From Pseudomonas mucoides (GTDB lineage Bacteria; Pseudomonadota; Gammaproteobacteria; Pseudomonadales; Pseudomonadaceae): a stretch of 64,000 bases of DNA. This document shows positions 8,604-16,760 of the stretch, in pieces (positions within the stretch are counted from its first letter, which is position 1; each line of letters begins with the position of its first letter). The notes under the pieces are model-generated. The model had not been told where the DNA came from. It worked only from the letters and a program-made list of their open reading frames with translations, and did not search any database. The stretch covers positions 1,054,001 to 1,118,000 of the forward strand of contig NZ_JACOPW010000002.1 of assembly GCF_015461845.1 (NCBI RefSeq), given 5' to 3'. A program made the position numbers and the translations under genes.

Positions 8604-9710
8604 TTAAACCCCTGGCTGATGACTGGTCACACAGTGAATGCCGCCGCCACCGGCCGAGATGGCGTCGATATTGAGCTGCACCACCTCACGGTCTGGGTAG
8701 AGCTCTGACAGCAGGTCGAAGGCCTTGGTATCGGCAGCTTTGTCCCCGAACTCAGGCGCAATGACCGCCCCGTTGATCACGAAGTAGTTGATGTAGCCGG
8801 CGGCGAAGTCCGGGTTGTTCTTGTTGAACTTGCTCTTGCGCGGGTACAGCGGTGGCGACACGGTATGCACTTGGAGCTTGCGGCCATCGGCGTCCGTGGC
8901 GTTTTTCAGAATCTCCAGGTGCGCCAACGTGACGTTGCGGTCGTAGGACTCGGGGTCGTTGTCGAGGTTGGCGATCACGACGCCCGGCTTGACGAACCGT
9001 GCGTAGAAATCGACATGAGCGTCGGTGATGTCTTTGCCTTTGATCCCCGGCAGCCAGATGATTTTGCGCAAGCCGAGGCGCTCCTTCAGTTCTTGCTCGA
9101 CCTCGGCCTTGCTCCAGTCCGGATTGCGATTGGCGTTGATCCAGCTGCTTTCGGTCATGATCCCGGTGCCGTGACCATCCACTTCGATGCCGCCACCCTC
9201 GCCCACCAGTTCGGTGCGCAGGTTACTGGCCTCTGCGTTTTCAGCGACCAGACCGGCCAGCTTCGCGTCCTTGGCGTGCTGCTGTTTGTTGCCCCAACCG
9301 TTGAAGTTGAAGTCCACAGCACCCAGTCCGCCGTCGCCGTCGATGACGAAGTTGGCGCCGATGTCGCGCATCCAGATGTCATCGAGCTGGGTGTTGATAT
9401 AGGTGATGTTGGCCGTACCGCACAGCTCCTCGGCCAGACTTCGCTCGTTGCTGCGGCAGAACACCGTGACCGGCTCATAGCGGGCGATGGTGCGGGCGAT
9501 CCGGCCAAGGGCTTCTTGCACATCGGCGGTGAAGTCCTCCCAGATCGCGTCCTGTGCGCCAAAAGCGATGAAGGCGCGTTGGTGTTTATCGCCTTCATCG
9601 GGCATGAACCATGGGCCCCGGGTGGCGGCGTTGACCCAGCCCATGGAGGCGGCGGCGCCGAGACCTGCGACCACGGAGACGTATTTGATGAACTCGCGAC
9701 GCGTCGACAT
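8604..9710 (-). CDS. Tat-exported agmatine deiminase-family protein
   Basis: The 368-residue protein starts with a twin-arginine signal (RREFIK, then a hydrophobic stretch ending near WVNAA), so it should be folded before export to the periplasm. The rest is a peptidyl-arginine/agmatine deiminase fold with catalytic elements kept: WMRDIG, GEGGGIEVDGHGT, DAHVDF and the nucleophile cysteine in GGGGIHC. The start ATG 9710 has AAGGA upstream; an earlier in-frame start would bury the Tat motif. It is the last gene of a leftward operon after aguA, aguB and a polyamine-type binding protein. The likely reaction is agmatine to N-carbamoylputrescine plus ammonia outside the cytoplasm, though another guanidino substrate is possible. 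Confidence 0.88.
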   Translation of the reverse strand: MSTRREFIKYVSVVAGLGAAASMGWVNAATRGPWFMPDEGDKHQRAFIAFGAQDAIWEDFTADVQEALGRIARTIARYEPVTVFCRSNERSLAEELCGTANITYINTQLDDIWMRDIGANFVIDGDGGLGAVDFNFNGWGNKQQHAKDAKLAGLVAENAEASNLRTELVGEGGGIEVDGHGTGIMTESSWINANRNPDWSKAEVEQELKERLGLRKIIWLPGIKGKDITDAHVDFYARFVKPGVVIANLDNDPESYDRNVTLAHLEILKNATDADGRKLQVHTVSPPLYPRKSKFNKNNPDFAAGYINYFVINGAVIAPEFGDKAADTKAFDLLSELYPDREVVQLNIDAISAGGGGIHCVTSHQPGV

Positions 9711-9780
9711 ATGTAAATCCTTGAATAGCGGTTCGTAATTGCGCAAAAGGTGAAGGCCGGCACCGGGTGCCGGCCGGATG

Positions 9781-10884
9781 TCACTGCGCAGTGGCAGTCT
9801 TGAACTTGGTCCAGGTGCGCATCCGCGCGCGCATATCGGCTTGCGAAATGTCCTTGCCCGGGATCAGCCGTGCGTAGGTGGCGTCGTCGAGGTAGATGTC
9901 CGGGTTATTGCGCATGGCCGCATCGACACTCGGCCGCGCCTTGGCGCTGGAAGTCGGGTATCCGGTGAAATTGCTGATAGCCGCCATGTTCTGCGGGCGC
10001 ATGACGAAATTGATGAACGCATAGGCGTACTCCGGATGTTTGGCATCGATCGGAATCGCCATGGTGTCCATCCACACCGTGGTGCCTTCACGGGGAACGC
10101 GGTACTGGAACGTGGTTTTCTTGCCGGCTGAGTCCGACGTCCGCTGCGCTTGGGTCATGTCGCCGCTGTAGCCGAGTGACAGGCACAGGTTGCCATTGAC
10201 CAGATCGGTCACCGGCTGCGATTGGAACTTGCGAATGTACGGCCGCAATTTCATCAGCAGATCACTGGCGGCGGCGAGGTCGGCCGGTTTGGCGCTGCGT
10301 GGATCTTTGCCCAGATAGTTGAGCACCACGGCCAACACTTCGTCCGGCGAATCGATCATCGAGATCCCGCAATCGGCAAACCGCGCGGCCAGTTCCGGTT
10401 TGAACAGCATGTCCAGGCTGCTGACCGGCGCGTCCGGCATGCGCTGCTTGATCTGCTCGGCATTGTAGGTCAGGCCGATGGTGCCCCAAGTGTAGGGAAC
10501 GGTGGCCTTGCTCGAATGCTCATAGTGCGAGCGCAGCTTCTGCAAACCGGGTTCGACGTCCCCCATCGCGGTGAGTTTCGACTGGTCCAGCGCTTGCAGG
10601 CTGCCGGCGCGCATCAAGCGTTCGGCCACGGTGTCACCGGGGAAGATCAAGTCATAACCGCTGCCCCCGGCAAGCATCTTGGCTTCCAGGGTTTCACTGC
10701 CGTCCATCACGTCGTAGATCACCTTGATTCCGGTTTCCGCGGTGAACTGGCTGAGCGTGTCCTCGGCAAAATAATCGGCCCAGTTGTACAGGCGCAGGGT
10801 TTTCTCTTCGGCGTGCAGCGACGGGATCGCGCAGCACAGGGTCAGGCCCAGGGCGCCGAGCAAGCGTTTGTTGGCAATGTGCAT
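9781..10884 (-). CDS. Polyamine-type ABC transporter substrate-binding protein (PotF/SpuD-like)
   Basis: The 367-residue protein has an N-terminal signal peptide ending near SLHAEE and a PotD/PotF-type core beginning LRLYNWADYF. It should bind a polyamine or agmatine-like solute in the periplasm. The start is ATG 10884, one base after the aguB stop, so it is translationally coupled. No permease or ATPase gene accompanies it here, so it must use a transporter encoded elsewhere or act as a sensor. Position between aguB and an exported deiminase suggests agmatine, N-carbamoylputrescine or putrescine as ligand. Confidence 0.88.
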   Translation of the reverse strand: MHIANKRLLGALGLTLCCAIPSLHAEEKTLRLYNWADYFAEDTLSQFTAETGIKVIYDVMDGSETLEAKMLAGGSGYDLIFPGDTVAERLMRAGSLQALDQSKLTAMGDVEPGLQKLRSHYEHSSKATVPYTWGTIGLTYNAEQIKQRMPDAPVSSLDMLFKPELAARFADCGISMIDSPDEVLAVVLNYLGKDPRSAKPADLAAASDLLMKLRPYIRKFQSQPVTDLVNGNLCLSLGYSGDMTQAQRTSDSAGKKTTFQYRVPREGTTVWMDTMAIPIDAKHPEYAYAFINFVMRPQNMAAISNFTGYPTSSAKARPSVDAAMRNNPDIYLDDATYARLIPGKDISQADMRARMRTWTKFKTATAQ

Positions 10885-10885
10885 G

Positions 10886-11794
10886 TCAAACCCCTTGAGT
10901 GTTCCAGCGAGCATTGAGGTGACGGCCATCCTGGCTCAACAGCGCTCCGTACATGTCCGGACGGCGATCGCGATAGATGCCCCAGCTCAAACGCTCTTCG
11001 CGCATGGCAGCGAGGTCCAGGGTGTGGACCCGCACGCCCGTGCTGTCGCGGTCGGCTTCGGCGAGCAACTTGCCTTTGTGGTTACAGATGAAGGACGAAC
11101 CGTAGAAACTCATTTGCAGTTCGGGATCGGTGGTCGCCACTTCGCGGCCGACGCGGTTGGCGGCCACCACCGGCAGGATGTTGGCCGCCGCATGGCCGCG
11201 CATGGTCATTTGCCAATGATCCCGGGAGTCCAGCGCTGCGCAGCCAGGTTCAGAGCCGATGGCCGTGGGAAACAGCAACACTTCGGCGCCCATCAACGCC
11301 AGGCAGCGAGCGGTTTCGGGGAACCACTGATCCCAGCAGATCCCCACGCCGAGGCGCCCGAACGCGGTGTCCCAGACCCGGAAGCCGGTGTCGCCGGGGC
11401 TGAAATATTCCTTCTCCTGATAGCCGATGGCGTTGGGAATGTGCGTCTTGCGATACACGCCCAGCAGGCGCCCGTCGGCATCGGCCACGCTCAAGGAATT
11501 GAAGTAGGCGTTGCCAGCCTTTTCGAACCAGCTCAGTGGCAACACCACACCCAATTCCCTGGCCAGCGCGGCGAAGCGCTTGAGCACTGAGCTGTCGCTG
11601 TATTCTTCAGCCAGCGCCAAGTGCTTGTGGTTTTGCTCGATGCAAAAATACGGCGTGGCAAACAGCTCCTGCAGCAGAATGACCTGCGCGCCCTTGGCCG
11701 CCGCATCGCGCACTAATTGCTCGGCCAGATCGAGGTTGTTTTTCAAGTCCCAGGTGCAGGGCATTTGCGTGGTGGCAATTGTCAAAAGTGTCAT
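10886..11794 (-). CDS. aguB: N-carbamoylputrescine amidase
   Basis: The 302-residue nitrilase-superfamily enzyme has the Glu-Lys-Cys triad in LLQELFATPYF, YRKTHIPN and GVGICWDQWFPE. AguB hydrolyses N-carbamoylputrescine to putrescine, CO2 and ammonia in the cytoplasm. The start is ATG 11794, 4 nt after the aguA stop, with GGAGG inside the aguA end. An upstream open frame into aguA exists but lacks a ribosome site. Its partner aguA is directly upstream. Confidence 0.95.
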   Translation of the reverse strand: MTLLTIATTQMPCTWDLKNNLDLAEQLVRDAAAKGAQVILLQELFATPYFCIEQNHKHLALAEEYSDSSVLKRFAALARELGVVLPLSWFEKAGNAYFNSLSVADADGRLLGVYRKTHIPNAIGYQEKEYFSPGDTGFRVWDTAFGRLGVGICWDQWFPETARCLALMGAEVLLFPTAIGSEPGCAALDSRDHWQMTMRGHAAANILPVVAANRVGREVATTDPELQMSFYGSSFICNHKGKLLAEADRDSTGVRVHTLDLAAMREERLSWGIYRDRRPDMYGALLSQDGRHLNARWNTQGV

Positions 11795-11798
11795 CAGA

Positions 11799-12863
11799 TC
11801 AACCCTCCACCGGCCACGCCGGCTGTTGTTGGGTGATGCAATGCACCCCGCCGCCGCCATGGGCCAGATGATTGATCCGCACCGGCACCACTTCACGTCC
11901 GGGAAACGCCTGGCGCAGTACATCCGCCGCATCATCGTCGGCGTCGATGCCATAAGCCGGCATGATGATCGCGCCGTTGGCGATATAGAAATTGGTGTAT
12001 GACGCGCAGAACACTTGCGCCTCGGTGTCGACGGCATCGGTGGCTTCGTACAACTCGATCATCTCGAACTTGCGCCCGTGGGCATCGCTGGCCAGTTCCA
12101 GGGCGCGACAGTTTTCGCGCACCACGTCGGCATACACCGAGCCTTGGTCGCGGGTGGCGTCGACCAACAACACACCCGGACGCGCAAACGCACACACGCC
12201 GTCGACGTGACCATCGGTCATGTCACCGGTCACGTAGTCCGGATCACCCGGCAGCCAGATGGTTTTCTTCACGCCCAGCAACCGCGTGAAAATCTCTTCC
12301 ATCTCGGACTTGCTCATGCCCGGATTGCGATTGGGGTTGAGCAGTACCGATTCGGTGGTGATCAACGTGCCCTCGCCATCGACATGGATCGCGCCGCCTT
12401 CGTTGCTCAACGGTGTGCCAAAGCACGGTAAGCCCAGATGATTGAGCGCACGGCGCGCCAGGCTTTCGTCCAGCTCATGCGCCGACTTGCCGCCCCACGC
12501 GTTGAAGCGCCAGCTCACCCCGGCCATGCCGAGTTGCGGGTGGCAGACGAAGCTTGGGCCGGAATCGCGGCACCAACTGTCGTTCACCGCCAACGGGATC
12601 AGCTCGATGTTCGGCCCGCACAAGGCTTTGGCACTGGCGACAGCAGACGGGTCGACGACCATTTTTACCGGTTCGAAACGGGCAATGGCATTGGCCACAC
12701 GGGCGAAATCCTCTTGCACCAGCGGCAGTGTGACGTGCCAACCCGACTCCCAGAGTGCCTGGTTGTGCGGCCACACCATCCAGGTCGCGGCATGGCGAAC
12801 CCACTCCGCCGGCATCCACCAACCACTGTTTTGAATTTCCTGCTGCTGCTTGACCTGCTGCAT
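11799..12863 (-). CDS. aguA: Agmatine deiminase
   Basis: The 354-residue cytoplasmic agmatine deiminase has MPAEWVRHAATWMVWP, NDSWCRDSGPSF, NEGGAIHVDGEG, DGHVDG and the nucleophile cysteine in GGGGVHC. It converts agmatine to N-carbamoylputrescine. It leads the operon aguA-aguB-binding protein-exported paralogue and is divergent from a LysR gene across 134 bp. P. aeruginosa aguBA is controlled by the TetR-type AguR; here the neighbour is LysR-type instead. Confidence 0.95.
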   Translation of the reverse strand: MQQVKQQQEIQNSGWWMPAEWVRHAATWMVWPHNQALWESGWHVTLPLVQEDFARVANAIARFEPVKMVVDPSAVASAKALCGPNIELIPLAVNDSWCRDSGPSFVCHPQLGMAGVSWRFNAWGGKSAHELDESLARRALNHLGLPCFGTPLSNEGGAIHVDGEGTLITTESVLLNPNRNPGMSKSEMEEIFTRLLGVKKTIWLPGDPDYVTGDMTDGHVDGVCAFARPGVLLVDATRDQGSVYADVVRENCRALELASDAHGRKFEMIELYEATDAVDTEAQVFCASYTNFYIANGAIIMPAYGIDADDDAADVLRQAFPGREVVPVRINHLAHGGGGVHCITQQQPAWPVEG

Positions 12864-12997
12864 GATAAAAAGCCCTTTTAGTTAAGCCATTGTGTTCAAT
12901 GAAAACTGCCTTGGCGGTCTTGGCATGCATGCTACGGCTGGAAAAACGGGCGAACAAACGATGGATTTTGCGCAGAAGTGATTAGGAGAACTTATCA

Positions 12998-13855
12998 ATG
13001 CTCAAGCACTGGCCACCCCTCAGCACCCTTCGTGGCTTTGAAGCTGCGGCCCGTTTGGGCAGTTTTCACAAGGCCGCCGACGAGCTGAACCTCACCCAGT
13101 CGGCCATCAGTCAGCAGATTCGCAGCCTGGAGGCGTACCTCGAACAACCGCTGTTCTTTCGCAGCGGCCGCAGCGTCGCCCTGACCGACGCCGGCCACGA
13201 TTTGCTCAGCACCACCCAGGCGCTGCTGCAACAATTGGCGGTCGGCATTCGCCGTCTCGGGCAATACCAGAAGCCCAATCAACTGGTGCTCAACACCACG
13301 CCGGCGTTCGCCCGACATTGGCTGTTGCCGCGTTTGGGGGACTTCCGCGCTCAACATCCAGAGGTGGACCTGTGGATCTACAGCACCGATGAAGTGCCGG
13401 ACATGACCACCCAGACCATCGACATTGCAGTGCGCGACGACATCAGCTCCCAGGCTGAATGCAGCTTCAAAGTGCTGCACGCCGACCGACTGTTCCCGGC
13501 GTGTCACCCAAGCCAATTGGCACTGCCGAGCGAACAGCGCACCACCCTGCACGGCGAGCGGGAAATGGACTGGAGTCATTGGGCGGTGGAAGCCGGTATC
13601 GACGTGGGCCAGCAGGATCAGGGACTGAACTTCTCCGATCCCGGTTTGCTGCTGGACGCGGCGTGCGCGGGGCTGGGTATTGCGTTGGTGAGTCAGTTAT
13701 TGAGTCAAAAGGCGTGCAGTGACAGGTTGTTGCAGCCGTTGGTGGAGCAAACCATTCGCGGGCCGAATTGGGCGGTGCTGACGCATCGCGACAGCGAGAG
13801 CAGTGCGAGGGGGTTTAGTGAGTGGTTGGTGAGACATCTGGAGGCGATCGGCTAA
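12998..13855 (+). CDS. LysR-family regulator (GcvA-like), divergent from agu operon
   Basis: The 285-residue protein has the N-terminal HTH (LRGFEAAARLGSFHKAADEL, then LTQSAISQQIRSLE) and a C-terminal effector domain of the GcvA/AmpR branch. TAGGAG lies just upstream of ATG 12998. Divergent placement from aguA makes it the probable regulator of agmatine degradation. Confidence 0.9.
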   Translation: MLKHWPPLSTLRGFEAAARLGSFHKAADELNLTQSAISQQIRSLEAYLEQPLFFRSGRSVALTDAGHDLLSTTQALLQQLAVGIRRLGQYQKPNQLVLNTTPAFARHWLLPRLGDFRAQHPEVDLWIYSTDEVPDMTTQTIDIAVRDDISSQAECSFKVLHADRLFPACHPSQLALPSEQRTTLHGEREMDWSHWAVEAGIDVGQQDQGLNFSDPGLLLDAACAGLGIALVSQLLSQKACSDRLLQPLVEQTIRGPNWAVLTHRDSESSARGFSEWLVRHLEAIG

Positions 13856-13961
13856 TGACCTGACAAGGTGGGGCGAGGCATCGCGTATCGAGCGCATCAC
13901 AGGATCTGAGTTAACATTCAAGTCTCGCGTCATTCAAGACCAGGCAAGCCGAGTAAAAAAC

Positions 13962-14123
13962 ATGAACCGCCGTAAAAAAATACAGCAGCTATTAAAGGCT
14001 CACGCCAAAAAGGCCAGCGCCAAACTGGCGCCGCAAAGCAAGGAAAAATACATCAGCAAGGCTGACCGGTTGAAACTGGAGGCCGAGGCCAGTTCAGACT
14101 CAGCCGTTACCGCTGAAAGTTGA
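13962..14123 (+). CDS. Small basic DUF2986-type protein
   Basis: This short gene encodes 53 residues beginning MNRRKKIQQLLKAHAKKASA, with KYISKADRLKLEAEA further on. The length and the lysine/alanine-rich N-terminus match DUF2986 small proteins of gamma-proteobacteria, whose function is unknown. There is no signal peptide or membrane segment. It lies between a LysR gene and the convergent HxlR gene, 10 nt from the latter. Confidence 0.75.
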   Translation: MNRRKKIQQLLKAHAKKASAKLAPQSKEKYISKADRLKLEAEASSDSAVTAES

Positions 14124-14133
14124 TCGATACGTC

Positions 14134-14589
14134 TTAAACGCCGACAACCAGTCTCACCCTGTGGCAGTCAGAAGGCTCAAGTTTTTGACCGTTTGATGAG
14201 CGAACCTCAAGCGGCATCAGCGGCTGGCCGAACTGGTTATCCAGCAGCACAGAACGCGTCTCTTGGGGCTGGAACAGAAAACGTTCGCCCCACTGCCTGA
14301 TACTGACCACTACCGGAAAGATCTCCCGTCCTTTTTCCGTCAGCACGTACTCCTTGTACGCGCTGCCATCTGACGCCGGTCGAATGTCGAAGACCCCGAC
14401 TTCAACCAACGTTTTCAGGCGCGACGCCAGAATGTTTTTGGCCACGCCGAGACTCTTTTGAAATTCGCTGAATCGGCGAATGTCATCAAATGCGTCACGA
14501 ATGATCATCAGCGACCAGCGATCTCCGATGGCCTCCAGTGTTCTGGCGACCGGGCATTCGTTGCTTTGCGGTGAAGCGTCTTCGACCAT
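14134..14589 (-). CDS. HxlR-family transcriptional regulator
   Basis: The 151-residue protein is a winged-helix HxlR regulator: CPVARTLEAIGDRWSLMIIRD is the family's N-terminal signature with its conserved cysteine, followed by RRFSEFQKSLGVAKNILASR. The start ATG 14589 is preceded by GGGAAGGG; a TTG 39 nt upstream lies inside the operator and is unlikely. It is divergent from an MFS exporter gene. The repeats between them suggest it represses both. HxlR proteins often sense electrophiles or quinones through the cysteine. Confidence 0.9.
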   Translation of the reverse strand: MVEDASPQSNECPVARTLEAIGDRWSLMIIRDAFDDIRRFSEFQKSLGVAKNILASRLKTLVEVGVFDIRPASDGSAYKEYVLTEKGREIFPVVVSIRQWGERFLFQPQETRSVLLDNQFGQPLMPLEVRSSNGQKLEPSDCHRVRLVVGV

Positions 14590-14627
14590 TTTTTTTGCCC
14601 TTCCCACAGGTGGCTTTTCAGGTTGCA

Positions 14628-14680
14628 ATTTGAAACCAGATGCAGCAACAATCGCATCCGGTTTTTATTTGAAACCAGAT
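14628..14680. promoter_or_regulatory. Repeat operator between HxlR and MFS genes
   Basis: ATTTGAAACCAGAT occurs twice in direct orientation (14628-14641 and 14667-14680). An inverted copy, GCATCCGGTTT (14654-14664), pairs with AAACCAGATGC (14633-14643) with one mismatch. Three copies of a core in a divergent promoter point to a cooperative operator for the HxlR protein. Confidence 0.65.
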
Positions 14681-14699
14681 TAACACCATGGAGGTGTGC

Positions 14700-15941
14700 A
14701 TGACAGCCAAGGTCGACTTAACCACCCAACAACTGTCCACGCAGCCTGCGGGGCTTTCTCCGTCGCTCACGTTGTTGTTTTCTGTCACCTGCGCGCTGGC
14801 CGTCGCCAACGTTTATTTCGCGCAGCCTTTACTCGACTCAATGGCTCAGAGCCTCGGCGTGGAATCATCCATGATCGGGGTTGTGGTGACGGCCACTCAG
14901 GTCGGTTACGCGCTGGGGTTGCTGTTCATCGTCCCGCTGGGTGACTTGGTCAACCGCAAGCGGCTGATTCTTTCGCACGTGTTGCTCTCCGCCGTTGCGC
15001 TCGCAGCGGTCGGCGCAGCGCAGCAATGGCTGACCCTGTTGGGTGCGATGGTCGTGATGGGGTTGTTGGCCGTGGTCGTTCAGGTGCTGGTGGCTTATGC
15101 CGCCGTGCTGGCAACGCCCTCACAACGCGGGCATGCCGTGGGGACGGTCACCAGCGGCATTGTCCTGGGCATTCTTCTGGCGCGGTTTACTTCAGGCCTG
15201 ATTGCGGACCTCGCGGGCTGGCGCGCCGTGTACTGTGTGTCCTCAGGATTGATGCTGACGCTCGCGGCGGTGCTCTGGCGAGCGGTGCCTGTCACGGCGT
15301 CGCCAAGGCATGAAGAGTCCTACCTGATGCTGATCAGTTCTCTGTTCAAACTGTTCATCACCGAACCCGCGTTGCGTGTCAGGGGCTTGCTGGCCCTGCT
15401 GATCTTCGCCGCTTTTTCCGTGCTGTGGACCGCCATGGTGCTGCCGTTGAGCGCCCCGCCGCTGTCGCTCTCACACACGGCCATCGGCCTGTTTGGCCTG
15501 GCCGGTGTCGCCGGTGCCCTGGCGGCCAGAAGAGCCGGTCGCTGGGCCGATCAAGGCCTGGGACAGCGGGTGACCGGGATTTCGCTGGCGCTCCTGACGT
15601 TGTCCTGGCTGCCCATCACGTTTGCCGAGACGTCCCTGATCGCGCTGGTCTGCGGCGTCGTCCTGCTCGACTTCGCGGTGCAGGCCGTACACGTCACCAA
15701 CCAGAGCATCATTTTCGCGGCGCGACCCGATGCCCAGAGTCGTATGGTCGGCGCCTACATGTGTTTCTACTCGGTCGGTAGCGCGCTGGGCGCCGCTGCC
15801 GCGACTCAGGTTTATGCGCTATGGGGATGGATGGCCGTCAGTTTGTTGGGGGCCTTGATCAGCGTGACTGCCTGGTTTGTGTGGTTTATCACGTTGCAGC
15901 GGGTTTCGCAGCCGTGTCTGCCATTAGGACGCCGTCCATGA
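14700..15941 (+). CDS. MFS transporter (drug/arabinose-efflux type)
   Basis: The 413-residue protein has about twelve hydrophobic helices and the MFS loop motif GDLVNRKR after helix 2, with YFAQPLLD near the first helix. This sub-branch contains many DHA1-like exporters. ATG 14700 has GGAGG 5 nt upstream. Control by the divergent HxlR gene suggests export of a toxic small molecule; the substrate is unknown. Confidence 0.9.
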   Translation: MTAKVDLTTQQLSTQPAGLSPSLTLLFSVTCALAVANVYFAQPLLDSMAQSLGVESSMIGVVVTATQVGYALGLLFIVPLGDLVNRKRLILSHVLLSAVALAAVGAAQQWLTLLGAMVVMGLLAVVVQVLVAYAAVLATPSQRGHAVGTVTSGIVLGILLARFTSGLIADLAGWRAVYCVSSGLMLTLAAVLWRAVPVTASPRHEESYLMLISSLFKLFITEPALRVRGLLALLIFAAFSVLWTAMVLPLSAPPLSLSHTAIGLFGLAGVAGALAARRAGRWADQGLGQRVTGISLALLTLSWLPITFAETSLIALVCGVVLLDFAVQAVHVTNQSIIFAARPDAQSRMVGAYMCFYSVGSALGAAAATQVYALWGWMAVSLLGALISVTAWFVWFITLQRVSQPCLPLGRRP

Positions 15942-16010
15942 TGGCGAGACTGCGGTCGAGCGCGACCCCGGCTCGAACGCAGCCTCGCGGGCTCGGCAGC
16001 GGCTACAAGA
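15941..16010. repeat. Palindromic intergenic repeat, copy 1
   Basis: This is one of three copies of a roughly 55-70 bp element with a GCGAGNCTGCG..CGCAGCCTCGC core, ending GGCAGCGGCTACAA. The other copies are at 19957-20011 and 21226-21294. It is distinct from the GGGAGC REP type. Confidence 0.8.
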
Positions 16011-16040
16011 TGGTGGTGTTAGCCTCGTCTGTAGCAGCGG

Positions 16041-16400
16041 TTACCTGGGGGGTTCTATTTTATCCAGCACGCCGTTTGCCGTGATTTCGGCCACCATGAT
16101 GCTGTTTGAAATGCCCAGCAGCGCGTAGCGGGCCTCCCCCTCCAGATGATCCACCAACTGATGGACCATCACGTCGATCGAGGCCAGTGTCTCGACCAAA
16201 AATATGCCCAGGGTTTCGGCGGTGGCGTGCGGGTCCACGGAAAACAGCGTGCTGCGGGTTCGCGGTTTGGCGTTGATGTCGGCGTTCGACGGGAAATGGA
16301 AATTGAGGGCGCGTTCGGCGGCTTCGTTGAGTTTTTTTGAATCGGGTTCGTACGGGGATGCCGGATCGGTGTCCGGTGGGTTGGGTGTTACTTTGAACAT
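16041..16400 (-). CDS. DUF6124 family protein, copy A
   Basis: The 119-residue soluble protein begins MFKVTPNPPDTDPASPYEPD and has a helical C-terminal half (ETLGIFLVETLASIDVMVHQ). There is no signal peptide. I recognise it as the Pseudomonas DUF6124 family, which has no known function. A paralogue at 38633-38992 is identical at 112 of 119 positions. ATG 16400 lies downstream of a long conserved leader; the AGGAGG-like ribosome site is within a predicted hairpin, about 25 nt upstream, so translation may be controlled by RNA structure. Confidence 0.85.
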   Translation of the reverse strand: MFKVTPNPPDTDPASPYEPDSKKLNEAAERALNFHFPSNADINAKPRTRSTLFSVDPHATAETLGIFLVETLASIDVMVHQLVDHLEGEARYALLGISNSIMVAEITANGVLDKIEPPR

Positions 16401-16760
16401 ATGCTCGCTTCCATGATTGAGCGCCACCCTCCTGCGACTAAACGAGAGGGAGGCAGCTGTACGCAGGTTAGTCGACCGGGGAAGCTAGCAAAGCCGGCGC
16501 GCCCGAAGGCGCCCTGCGCACAGCCACCATCAAGTGCAGGCATGGGAATGCCTGAATGACAGAGCTAATGCACCTTACTTTTAACCCCGGGCGACTAAAC
16601 CCGACCACTGATGGGCAGTGGCAGGGAAACGATAGAGGCCAGGGACAAAGCAAACAAGCCGGCGGATTCTGTCTTACCCGTAGGCGATGGCGCAAGGCGT
16701 TGTAGCCTCTGAGTGGTAACCGAAGGCTTCATTTAAACGCGGGCGATTTTTCTTGTTTAA
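16401..16760 (-). other. Conserved structured leader of DUF6124 cassette A
   Basis: About 360 nt upstream of the DUF6124 gene are closely similar to 38993-39349. On the minus strand, TTTAGTCG appears in the loops of two hairpins (boxes at 16591-16600 and 16434-16443), and an inverted copy lies at 16468-16474. Other stem-loops are CCACTG-CCCAT-CAGTGG, AGGCAT-TCCC-ATGCCT and GCGCC-TTCG-GGCGC. The last hairpin covers the GGAGGG ribosome site. The region also holds a 45-codon frame (separate entry). I read it as a structured 5' leader or a mobile palindromic element. Confidence 0.6.
16595..16732 (-). CDS. Conserved 45-codon frame in leader, copy A
   Basis: The frame encodes 45 residues, with central RLQRLAPSPTGKTESAGL and C-terminal ASIVSLPLPISGRV. 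Its counterpart at 39182-39319 has the same length and 39 of 45 identical residues. The stop codon TAG is part of the GTTTAGTCG box. No Shine-Dalgarno site precedes the ATG, and the DNA is conserved for structural reasons too, so coding is unproven. It could be a leader peptide. Confidence 0.35.
   Translation of the reverse strand: MKPSVTTQRLQRLAPSPTGKTESAGLFALSLASIVSLPLPISGRV

Noticed and set aside
16468..16560. Second small frame in leader A (MVAVRRAPSGAP..)
   Set aside because: A 4-nt indel between copies changes the frame and the C-terminus, so the protein is not preserved. The DNA is better explained by the TTCG hairpin.
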